From Ananas comosus (lineage: Eukaryota; Streptophyta; Magnoliopsida; Poales; Bromeliaceae): DNA of 64,000 nt. The translations under genes and the position numbers were made by a program. The stretch spans positions 9,324,271 to 9,388,270 of the forward strand of contig NC_033632.1 of assembly GCF_001540865.1 (NCBI RefSeq), written 5' to 3'. Of the stretch, positions 21,240-31,165 are shown one piece after another; position 1 is the stretch's first letter; every line of letters starts with the position of its first letter. The notes under the pieces are model-generated. The model searched no databases and was not told where the DNA came from. It saw only the letters and a list, made by a program, of their open reading frames with translations.

Positions 21240-22197
21240 GGTTATTTGCATACACGTCCCTACAAACATAGTGAATTGCAGAAATATCCCTGCAAAACGG
21301 AAACTCCATAAGTTATCCCTGCAAAAGTCTAAAGTTATGCAGATATGTCCCTGCTGTTAAGGACTGTTAGAAAATTTTCGTTTACCACGGTTAAAGTACT
21401 TAACCATGGTTAATTATAAGGTAAATTTACGATTCTACCCTTCTTCTTCTTCCCCCTCTTTTTCTTCCCTCTTCTTCGTCGCTGGCGAGGGCGGCGGCGG
21501 AGGCGGCGGCGGCGGCAGCGGCGGCGGCGGCAGCGACGACGGCGGCGACGGCGAACCCTCTCTCTTTCTTTTCCTCCTTCTTCCTCTCCCTCTTCCCTTT
21601 TCTCCCTTCTTCTTCCTCTTCCTTTTCCTCTTCCCTCTTCTTCATCGCCGGCGAGGGAGAAGATCCGACGGCGGCAGCGAATCCTCTCCCTCTCCCTCTT
21701 CTTCTTCCTCTTCCTCTTTCTTTTCCTCTTCCTCTTCCTCTTTCTCTTCCCTCTTCTTCGTCGCCGGCGAGGGAGGAGATGCGGCGGCGCGCGCGGTGAC
21801 GAACCCTTTCCCTCTTCATCTTTCTCTTCCCTCTTCCTCTCCCTCTTCCTCTTCTTCTTCCTCTTCCTTTTTTTTCTTCCTCTCATTCTTTCTCTTCCCT
21901 CTTCTTCGTCGCCGGCGAGCTCGACCCGCGCCGTCGCCGTCATTCGCTCCGGCGGCCCGAAGAGAAAGAGGAAGAGAAAGAGAGGGGGAAAATGCTTTTG
22001 GAGGGATATATTTGTGAGGGCAAAATGGTCATTTCACATGAAAACTGTTAAAAATAAACAGTTCTCTAACAGATGTTAATCTGAGGGACATATCTGCATA
22101 ACTTTAGACTTTTGCAGGGACAACTTATGGAGTTTCCGTTTTGCAGGGATATTTCCGCAATTGACTATGTTTGCAGGAACCTGTATGCACTCAACCC
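21240..22197. mobile_element. Non-autonomous Mutator-like element (Pack-MULE-like)
   Basis: Terminal inverted repeats of about 105-125 bp (GGTTATTTGCATACACGTCCC.. against GGGTTGAGTGCATACAGGTTC.. on the other strand) bound the element. A perfect 10-bp target duplication, TTGAAAATAT (21230-21239 and 22198-22207), is typical of Mutator. The inside is GC-rich and carries four dispersed copies of TCTTCTTCGTCGCCGGCGAG (near 21470, 21637, 21750, 21902) between (TTCCTC)n tracts. This looks like a captured and duplicated 5' gene fragment. No transposase. Confidence 0.85.
21406..22017 (+). other. Low-complexity open frame inside the MULE
   Basis: 203 codons dominated by Ser, Gly and Phe runs, open because of (TTC/TCC)n and (GGC)n repeats; both strands are open. 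It starts with an ATG in the TIR region. Not supported as a protein gene, but the GC-rich parts may derive from a host exon. Confidence 0.4.
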
Positions 22198-22751
22198 TTG
22201 AAAATATATCATGCAAATTACCGCTTTTATTTGCATTTAGTACATCATGAGCCTAGTGGTGTAATTCGCCGAGGCTGGCGGCTTACCCACTGGGAACTAT
22301 TGTTAATAGTTCTCACGCCCTTTTGGTGGTTGTTTTTACAGAGTCATCTACAGGAGAGGCTAGGGATCGTGGCAAGGGAGTCGCGTCTAGCTAGACATTG
22401 CTAGGAGCATGCTAGTCGATCACCTTGCTACTCGGGTTACGGCCGAGGGTGATGTCCCTATGTATAGAGAGACTACCATTATATCTACTTTTTTGCATAC
22501 CCGTGATGTATATTTACTATTTGGACCGAGAACTACAGTTGTGATACTTCTCTTTTGTCGAAATTTTGGATTGTATAGTTGTTGTTCTTTTGCTTTTAGT
22601 ATATCAACTTGTACTTTGCTCTGATATTATGATAGGATTTTCTATGTTCTACTTCCTATCAATTGCTTCTTTGTAGACGCCTTCTATACTGCAGGTGTAC
22701 GGCGGATCTGTGCACGTACCGAATATGCTTCCGCTGGTATCCGGGCGTGAC

Positions 22752-24237
22752 AATAGTGTTATCCAAAGTTTTTCTTTTCTTATTTGCCAGTTTTATTTAT
22801 ATTTATAATACAATGTGGTTGTATTGAGGATAAATATGTAAGATTTTAACTACTTTTCTTTTCTCTGTCTTGCTTAGAAATACTAAGTCTCTGGCTCTGA
22901 TAACTAGCTTAGAAAAACACTAAGTCTTTGGCTCTGATACCAGGTGGGGAGTAGGGTAGTAGGGTTTAGGGTTTAGGGTTTAGGTGGAAATGGAGGTGGC
23001 GATTAGAAACTTTAACAAGGGAAAAGCGGGGAAACAAGGTCTGAGAGAAAGGAGATGAGTAGGACGGTGAACTTGTGAAAACCCTAGAGGAGTAAAATGG
23101 AGCGAAAAGCTTTTAAACACAAGTAAAAGTGGAAAATATTTTTGGGCTTTTTAGAAAAACCTAGAAACAGTTTAAGGAGGTACAGATATGAGGGGATTAA
23201 CAAACCCTAAATATTTTTAGGATTTTCAAAATATTTCACAAACCTTCGAAAGAAGCAAATTACCCTACAAACAGCGGAAATAAGATACCAAAAACCTAGA
23301 GAAAGGCTGAAAATATTTTTTGAAATTTTCTAGGATTTTTTCAGAGTTTTTTAAGATTGAAAAGAAAAAGGTTGAAAACGTGCGTAGGGATGAGGATGAG
23401 GATGAGGATGGGTTAGACTATGTAATATAATTTAATTAACAGGTAAAAACCTAAAATTGAGAAAAAAAAGCCGTCGGGATGGAAGAGCGAAAGAAGAGCA
23501 CAATGGAGGAAATACTAGGAAAGTAGAGTAAAATCATAGAGGGATTTCAGTAGTGAATAGTAAAACACTCTAAGCTTTTTTAACAGATTTTTCAGAAAAA
23601 GTGGAAAACTCTACAGGGTAAACAAAAAGGGCTAAAATAAAGCAAGATGAGTTTTAGAGGATTTTTTCAGATTTTTCAAGATTTTTTCGGGGTGTCTATA
23701 AGGCTGATGAAGAAAGCGTACTTAATTAAGGATTAAAGGGTGCTTAATTAATTCTGACACTATGCTGGTACTATGCACGAATGATGAAGTTTAGTCACGG
23801 GAGCTTCGTAAGATTTTTTTTTATTATTATTATTTTTTTTTATATGGTTACTATGCTATACTATGCAAAAAATACTATGCAAAAATACTATGCACAAAGA
23901 TATGCTGAAGCTTCACGAGAGCTTCGTGAATGATTTTTTTTTTTCTAACTTGTAGTATTCACCTGTACCTTAAAAACTTAAATTAAAAGGGATTTGTAGG
24001 CGAAATCTCTCACGATTAAAGTCTAATTTTATAAGAATGTTTAAATATATATCTAAAAAGTTTAACTTAATTTTAAGCTCACAGTAAAAAAGAAAAAGGA
24101 AGAGGTAAATATAAGTATTAAAAAATATTTTAATTATGGCTAGGAATAGGATGAGGTTTAAGTTTAAAATCTCCGTGGTAAAATATAGATTTTTTCAAAT
24201 TTTTTGGTGTAGGTCCCGTTTGGTACTCCCTTTTAGG
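22752..24237 (-). repeat. Pararetrovirus-like leader copy ending in a primer-binding site
   Basis: On the minus strand this runs from the leader start (24237, at the point shared with both arms) through the hairpin and iterons (23880-23950) and the block shared with 10273-10947. It ends in three telomere-like units (22961-22984) and TGGTATCAGAGCC (22942-22930), complementary to tRNA-iMet. The promoter part present in both arms is missing here beyond 24237. It probably is the 5' end of the same element as 15868-19326, split by the gypsy LTR. Confidence 0.6.
22930..22942 (-). promoter_or_regulatory. tRNA-iMet primer-binding site
   Basis: Minus-strand TGGTATCAGAGCC. A second, degenerate copy lies about 35 bases further on (near 22895-22907), part of a tandem duplication of TAGCTTAGAAA.ACTAAGTCT. 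Confidence 0.75.
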
Positions 24238-24276
24238 AAAGACATTAAGAAGAAATTAAAGCTTCTTAATGTCTTT
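24238..24276. repeat. Perfect 15-bp inverted repeat
   Basis: AAAGACATTAAGAAG (24238-24252), a 9-base loop, then CTTCTTAATGTCTTT (24262-24276). It sits exactly where the leader copy breaks off. Confidence 0.9.
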
Positions 24277-24533
24277 CACAAAATGAGGCTCGTGTCTACA
24301 AAACGAGTTTAGGATGACGCGCCAGCAGAGGGAGGTGCTGCGTGCACCTCCCCTCTATTCCCTGTCAAAAAAATAAAATAAAATAAAATAAAATAAAAGA
24401 AGGAAAGGGTTTTGGTCGTGGCATCCCATGACAACGGCAACAACGACGATCACGACGACTTTTCGGCAATAAAGAAAAATACATACATACGAATGGTGTA
24501 AGGGCAATTTTTCTTGTCGATTTAATCAACTCG
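24277..24533. other. Unassigned spacer with (AAAAT)n run
   Basis: No gene. A short AAAAT microsatellite lies at about 24366-24398. Confidence 0.6.
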
Positions 24534-25062
24534 ACCATCTTCGTGATAAATTCGAACTGATCAAATTTGACATCAAATCGTCACTTCCGCCGTGCGTATA
24601 CATCGCTAATCCCTAAACCGTGCTGCCATCTTCGCGATAGGCTCGACATGGTCGAAGGGGTTGATCAAGCGGCCATCCTTGTAATAGGCTCGACATGATC
24701 AAACCCGGCTATTTTACTACTCCATGTACCGAGTGGCCATCTTCACGATAGGCTCGACACGATTAAACCGCTCGTACTTGAACAAAATGTGATAAAAAAA
24801 TATACCCCCGTACTTGAACAAAATGTGATAAAAGAAATATACAATAATAAAAATGATAATAATAAAAAAAAAAAATGAATGAGCACTGTTTTTCGCCATC
24901 TTCGTGATAGACATTGCTCGAATCATTCGCCATCTTTGTGATAGGCACGATTCGACTTGGTCAACTCGCCATCTTCATGATAGGCAATATTCGAACCATA
25001 TGCCATCTTCGTGATAGGCACAGTTCGATTCGATCGTATCGCCATTTTCGTGATAGGCATAT
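24534..25062. repeat. Degenerate tandem repeat, consensus CGCCATCTTCGTGATAGGC
   Basis: Nine units, roughly 34-46 bp apart in the second half and wider in the first, near 24536, 24627, 24671, 24735, 24895, 24929, 24968, 25002 and 25041. An AT-rich interruption itself contains two copies of CGTACTTGAACAAAATGTGAT (24768 and 24808). Confidence 0.8.
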
Positions 25063-25500
25063 ATTACAAGAAATACCTCATTTAATGAAAGGAGAAACCG
25101 TCGTTATAAACCCATATTTCCGTCGTTAAAAGTCAATAACGACGGACGTTTCATCCGTCGTGACCCGTCGTAAAAGCTTCCTTCATGTAAAACAGTTACG
25201 ACCAAAATGAACTGCTAGTCGTTATAGACTACTAACGACCACATCGTTTGTCATCGTTATTTAGTTACATTAGAAACCACTCTAATTTACAATAACAACC
25301 AATGTTACAGTCGTAATAGAGATTATGAAAACTATAATTATCTTATCCATAATGTTAATAACGACCAAAAGTTTGGTCACTAATATAATTAATGTATACA
25401 TTTTTCCTCGTTAAAAGCATTTCACAAGTAGAAGAAGATAACATAATAACGACAACTCTTCCCGTCGTTAATAATACAAATATTGGTCCCGTCATTAATT
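25063..25500 (+). mobile_element. CACTA (En/Spm)-like terminus with subterminal repeats
   Basis: TATTACAAGAAATACC at 25063 resembles the CACTA terminus CACTACAAGAAA with two changes. It is followed by many short CGTCGTTA / ACGAC motifs in both orientations (25095-25480), the usual subterminal pattern. The other terminus was not found in the window, so the extent is unknown and no transposase is seen. Confidence 0.55.
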
Positions 25501-25588
25501 AATGATACAAATATCGCATTTGCACATATTTTATATCTGGCCATTTATTACTTTTAACCACATAAATAGTTTGCATACACAATGATGT

Positions 25589-25625
<37 letters not shown>

Positions 25626-28380
25626 AACAAACTTAAAGCAAATTCACAACTTGTAAACTTATAATAAAACTTCATTAACAATAAAAGTAATTAGCATCCA
25701 CAATATTCATATTTCTCTCCAAAATATTCACCTAGTACATATAGTTTCTATAACACCATTACATATATAGTCAACATTTACAAAATAGAACAAAGTACTG
25801 AAATCAACTGCTATCACCATTTTTTCAAAAAAAGGTCATCTTAAAAACAAAAAAGAGAACATGCAATTCATCATCTTTTTTTTTCCCAAAAATCACCATA
25901 AACTACCTACAAAAAAAGAAAAAGAATAAATGTTAAAATAATGTAAAAATAAGTCATGCAAATAAATTTTAAATAATAAAGCAAATAAACAACTTATAGA
26001 ATCTAAAACAACTTTTGAGTACCAATATAAACATGCAGAAACTATACTAATTAATCTAAATAAGATTACATTGCTTATCCTACGTTTACATGCTTAGGCT
26101 TTTTCCTTTCCTCTTCTTCTGCTTATGACTTAATTAATAGCTAATAAACTAAACACCTAGTTCATATGTATAAACAGTTAATTCTATGTTTCTCTACCCT
26201 TAAACATCAGAGTGTGCAATCTCTTCAGTCTACTCTTTTGTTGTTGTAATTAACTGAGGATATAAACAGTTGGCGTTTTGATAAGAGCACTTCGCCATTA
26301 CTAGCTCTCCCTTTCTTACTTTAATCACTATCTTCCTTCAGTGAGCTTATCTAAGCGCCTCATATCCTAAAAAACTAACATACAGAGCAATCTACTTTAT
26401 AAGAAAGTGAAGAGCTAAAGATTGAGGTAAGAATAAATTGTGATCAAAAGAGCAATATTCTGAAGAAATATAAGGTTCTCTTCTTCGTAAGAAAGAAAAT
26501 GTCTTACAAATATTTTCAGCATCTAGCCAAGCATACTGAAGTTTTGATTCACCTGAAATATAATGAAATCCACTTTACTTTTGCAATACCTAAATTGTTG
26601 ATATCAGGTACTAATGGGGCATCAAATAATTATTGGTTGATTATAGTCCAAAGCTTCAATCTAATGTCGTCGGATTTGAGACATTAAAATGACTTAATAT
26701 CTAATAAGAAAAAGTTTAATGTATCCAACCCTGACATATGAAAGATTAATCGAGGTCTTTTGCCAAACACTACTACCACAAAAAACATGCCAACAGATAT
26801 ACTCAAAGGATCTTCATACAATAGATCTCTCACTATCCATACTTTAACAAGACGGTAAAGGAAAAATGAAAATAAACAAACAAAAAGAATATCAAAGGAT
26901 ACCATATTTAAAATAACAAAAATGGGTGTTGCACAGGAAAGATTATTAGATTAGGCATCTTTTCTGTCACGTTCATGATTATTTTCTGAACAATCTAATG
27001 AAAACACTGGAAAAATCCTTTCTGAATGATTGCAAAGAGAATCTTATCAACCGATGAATAGACACATTACAAACAAATTTATCTACTGAAGCACTCTAAA
27101 TCCTCTTAAACCAATAAAGATTGGCCTTCTCTGTTTCTCATAAGAGCAGGCAAATACTAAAACAGTAAACAAGATATTGCTAAAGAAGAAAATAATCCTC
27201 TCAATCACTGATTTTCATTAATCCTCTCAATTGCTAAAATAGAGCTCATGGGGCCTAAATGGATTTTGATTAATAAGGACCAATGCTTACATGGTGAAAT
27301 GGCTTACCCGCTGTAAAACAACATTCTAGCTTGGTGAATTTGCTTCTGAGTCATGTACAAGGAGCAAAAACAAGAATCCTTCAAACTAACAATAAGAACA
27401 TTTTAGTTCATAGGCAGCACGGCGCATACCAGCACAAAACCTTCACTCGAGAATGATGATGCTAACTCCTGAAAATTTTTAATGCATTAGGTCAAGTAAA
27501 AAGCAAGAATTAGCTATCCGAATATTTTAGCAACCAAATCAGAGATTAAGAACTACTTACTATGTGAGCAATATGATATCATCAGCAATACTTTACAAAG
27601 CGCTGAGCTTCAATGTGCTTAGAAAATAGACATACTTCATGGCCTTCTCATAGCAGGTGGATTTAGAGCGACCACGTTTAATGAATTTGTGCTTGCCATT
27701 AACAGTAGTAGTATGGCTTTAGCTAATTGCCACAAAAAAAAAAAAAAAAAAAAAAAAGAAGATAAAAGGTAAGGAGATCCCACGACTATTTCTGAAGGAA
27801 TGTTCTCAACTTTTTTTCTAATTTACGATTGGCACTGATTCAACTTTCAAGCGCTTTACTTTGAGTTATTTCTGGTAATCGAATTGAGTAATCAAATTGA
27901 GTATAGGGTTAAATTAATATCTATAGGCCTGCATCTTGCATAGTGTAAAGTATCAAAATTCAAATATTGACAACTATGATATCTACACTTCTCAAACTTC
28001 AACAACATTCCAACTGAAGAGCCTCAAGTTTGAAGATAGATTTAACAAACTGGCAAAAACCAACCTGCTAAAAATTATTTACTGAAGCACTCTAAATCCT
28101 CTTAAACCAGGGAAGATTGGCCTTCTCTGTTTTACATAAGGGAAGGCAAATACTAAAACAGTAAACAAGATATTGCAAGATTGCAATCAAAGAAGTAAAT
28201 TATTGCACAAAAAAAAAAAATTAAAAAAAAAATACCACATTGTTAACCTATAAATGAAAAAAAAAAAAAGAATTCTACTAAATTAAAAACCCTAAAAGCT
28301 AAAAGAGGAAAAAAGAGGGAAAAATTATTGAGAAAGAAGTTGACAATTAACCAGTAAAGAAACAGAAAATAGTCAAAAAA
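25501..28380. other. AT-rich non-coding stretch, possibly CACTA interior
   Basis: No recognisable gene. It holds a (CA)n(TA)n microsatellite at 25588-25624, an A-run at 27727-27757, and two direct copies of about 115 bp (27076-27180 and 28078-28178, starting TACTGAAGCACTCTAAATCC). Confidence 0.6.
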
Positions 28381-28970
28381 TCGTAGTGGGAACGGGCGAC
28401 GGGCGCGGACAGCGGTGAGCAAGAGACGACGAGGCATGCGGAGCGGTGAGAGGGGGGGACCTGCAGGATACGGGATTAGCTAGATTTGGGGTAGCAGAGG
28501 GTGAGAAAAAGAGGAGAAGAATGGAGGCGGTGTGAAGGAACCCGCAAGGTGCTGGGCGGCGCAACGAGCTGTGGGCGCGGCGCAGGCGGGACTAGCTGCG
28601 GGCTAACAAGGGGCGACGGGATGCAAAATGCAAGGTGCAGGCTAACAAAAGGGGCGACTTATAGAAAACTGGGTGCGGCTGTCGGAGGGTTGACGGGGCG
28701 ACGAAATGCAAGGTGCAGGAACCATGAGAGAGGGCGGCAGGGTACGGCTGCTTCGGGCTGTCGGATGGCTCGCGTCGACGAACTCGTAAGAGGGGCTACA
28801 GCGTGCAAGATCCCGCCGCTTCAGGCCAGCGGAGGGCTCGCACACGCCGACGAACAGAGCTATTATATAGGGGGATGGCTTCCGGTGAGGTGGGATTGCC
28901 TGTGGGTGGGGAAAAGGAGAGAAAGAGGAAGGTGAAGAGGCACAGGGGTTTCATGAACCAACTTCATGAA
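28381..28970. other. GC-rich segment with degenerate internal repeats
   Basis: It contrasts sharply with its AT-rich surroundings. Repeated pieces are ATGCAAGGTGCAGG (twice), GGCTGTCGGA (twice) and GCCGACGAAC-type ends. The frames (28501-28935 on + and 28373-28564 on -) lack domains. On the minus strand it resembles a first exon running into a T-rich leader or intron. A captured gene fragment in the CACTA-like element is one reading. Confidence 0.35.
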
Positions 28971-29565
28971 ATAAAAATAGGCTTTTCATGAACCAATTTC
29001 ATGAGCTTCCCCTTGAATTAATCCCATGAACAAAAACGGAGTTTTCAAATGGGCCCTTATCATGAATTAACTTTATGAACCCATCTCATGAGCTTTCCAA
29101 ACAGCCCCATATCATGAATTAATTTCGTGAAGCCATTTTATGGGCTTTCCAAAGGTCTCTGTCATAAATTAATAAATTAATTTTATGAACTAATTTCATG
29201 GGCTCTCCAAATGGGCTTCTGTTATGAATTAATTTCGTGAACCCAATTCAATGGGCTTTCTAAACGAGACTCTATCATGAATTAATTTCGTGAGCTTTTC
29301 AAATGGCTCACTATCATAAATTAATTTCATGAACCCATTTCATGGGCTCTTCAAATGGTCTGTCATGAATTATTTTCATGAACCCAATTCAATGGGCTTT
29401 CTAAATAGTCCCTACCACAAATTAATTTCATGAATCCATTCCATGGGCTCTCCAAATGATCCCCGATCATGAATTAATTTTATTAATTAATTTAATTGGC
29501 TTTACAAATGGGCTCCTAGCATGAATTAATTTCATGAACCAGTTTCATGAGATTCAACTTCAAGC
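28971..29565. repeat. Minisatellite, unit about 50-65 bp around CATGAATTAATTTCATGAA
   Basis: About ten to eleven degenerate units, each with CATGAATTAATTT(C/T)(A/G)TGAA, a CCATTTCATGGGCT block and TCCAAATGG. The core GAATTAATTTC is nearly palindromic. Confidence 0.8.
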
Positions 29566-30315
29566 CGACCGCCATGTCATTAGACTGAGCACCTCAAACT
29601 CAATCCGACCGCCATGTCGGTAAACTGAGTACCAAAACTCAAATCAACCACCATGTCATTAAACTGAGCACCTCAAACTCAATCCGACCGCCATGTCGGT
29701 AAACTGAGCACCAAAACTCAAACCGACCGTCATGTTATTAAACTGAGCAACTCAATCTAAAGCCGACCGCAATGTTATTAAACTGAGCACTACAACTCAA
29801 ACCGACCGTTATGTCGCTAAACTGAATATCTCAACTTCAATCGACCGCCAAGTCGCTAAACTGAGCAAATCAAGTTTAAATATGATCGTCAAGTCGTTAA
29901 ACTGAATAAATGACCGTTAAGTCATTAAACTGAATATTTGACCACCAAGTGTTAAACTGAGAAAACCAATTTCAAACTCTTTTGACTGTCATGTCGTTAA
30001 ACTGAGCAAACCATATCAAACTCTTTTTGATTGTCAAGTCGTTAAACTGAGCGAACTAATATCAAACTTCTTTTGACCGCCAAGTCGTTAAACTGAACAA
30101 ATTATATCAAACTCTTTTTGACCGCCAAGTCGTTAAACTGAGCAAATTATATCAAACTCTTTTTGACCACTACGTCGTTAAACTGAGCAAATCATATCAA
30201 ACTCTTTTCGACCTCCAAATCGTTAAATTGAACAAATTAAAATTAAACTCAACCTCAACTTATTTCAAACGACCGCCATGTCATTAAACTGAGCAATCTG
30301 ATCACAATCGACCAT
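29566..30315. repeat. Minisatellite, consensus CGACCGCCATGTCGTTAAACTGAGCA
   Basis: Nineteen units counted. The first half has CACCTCAAACTCAATC spacers, the second half AAATTATATCAAACTCTTTTTG spacers (two subfamilies), with three shortened units in between. The core GTCGTTAAACTGA is kept in nearly all. Confidence 0.85.
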
Positions 30316-30760
30316 CAAGTTTATAAACAAAGTATTTAGTTTTATAAAATCTATGTACATTGGGGGAATGCCTCTACTTAAGCTATGTACATAACAAATC
30401 ATATTAATTAAATTTTATTCGTCCGTTTTGGTCTCTTTTATTATCAGCCTTTATATTCGGTCTCTTAATCGAAAGTTTCTTAACACTGAAAGTGTGGGGT
30501 AATTAATAGCAGATTCTTGAATCTATTGCAAGCCATGAATCTACCTCACGAGTGAAATTAAGAAAATACCACCGACATTATTAAATTATACTAAATCTGA
30601 AGCTGCATCGGCAAAATATAGAAAAGTATTTAAATCAATTTTTAAGGGTACTTTGATATATGCTCTTGAAGTTTCATCTAGTCATTTTGCTCTTTTCCAT
30701 ATTTGATGTTTTGTTTTTTTATTCATCCTGTATTGTCTTACTTTTTAATTTATAAACCTT
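30316..30760. other. AT-rich spacer, nothing recognised
   Basis: No ORF or repeat with clear relatives in the window. Confidence 0.5.
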
Positions 30761-31165
30761 TTTTTTTAACCGATTGACCATGAAAATTGCTATTTGAGGT
30801 TAATACTTGTTGGAAGCATGATTTGCTCTGATACAAATTGTTAGAACCAATATTTACTCTGATACCATTTGTTGGAAGAAGAGGATTGCAACAAATTAAA
30901 CTAAAAACTTTATTAAATATTTTTAGATTAAATTTCCATGGTACATTATTTTTCACACATTTACAGCAGTCTATATATAGGCATAAATTAAAATACTAAT
31001 AGTAATAATTGAATGAGATTTAAAACCAATAAAATATTAAGAGATAAACCTGACAGAAATGAATCTAAATTTATCAAAAATATTGGGTTACCTATCAACA
31101 TCCTCCCTTAACCCAATTTTTCGCATTCTAGATAGTTTTCATAGTTTCACAAAATATTACGATGC
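30761..31165 (-). mobile_element. Inverted end of copia element C: pol end, polypurine tract, LTR, primer site
   Basis: On the minus strand, 31165-31101 matches the last codons of copia C pol (compare 34235-34300). The polypurine tract TTAAGGGAGGA is followed by the LTR (31100-30870, TGTTGATAGG..CTTCCAACA, 231 bp) and then TGGTATCAGAG (30867-30857). The piece abuts the plus-strand pol of the same element head to head. It therefore joins a 3' LTR to internal sequence as a one-LTR circle or tandem copy would. Confidence 0.75.

Larger units (their letters stand above)
19240..22751 (+). mobile_element. Ty3/gypsy solo LTR, copy 3, carrying a MULE insertion
   Basis: Ends ATCCGGGCGTGACA at 22751, as the other copies do. 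The left end is uncertain; TGTGGAACTATCC near 19246 resembles the copy-2 start. Paired palindromes TACTGGTAC/TACCGGTAC lie at 19370-19400. The block GTTCTCACGCCC..GGCAAGGGAGTCGCG (22310-22386) is shared with copies 1 and 2 and with 9890-9980. Without the 958-bp insertion it would be about 2.5 kb. No 5-bp target duplication was found (right flank ATAGT). Confidence 0.7.

Noticed and set aside
21406..22017. 203-codon ORF and opposite-strand Arg/Lys-rich ORFs
   Set aside because: Translation of TTC/GGC repeats inside the MULE; not protein-like beyond composition.
28501..28991. 144-codon GC-rich ORF
   Set aside because: Built from degenerate internal repeats, no recognised domain, no promoter or splice context.
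24534..30315. Regular repeats as a CRISPR array
   Set aside because: Units are degenerate, spacers are related to each other, and the DNA is eukaryotic.
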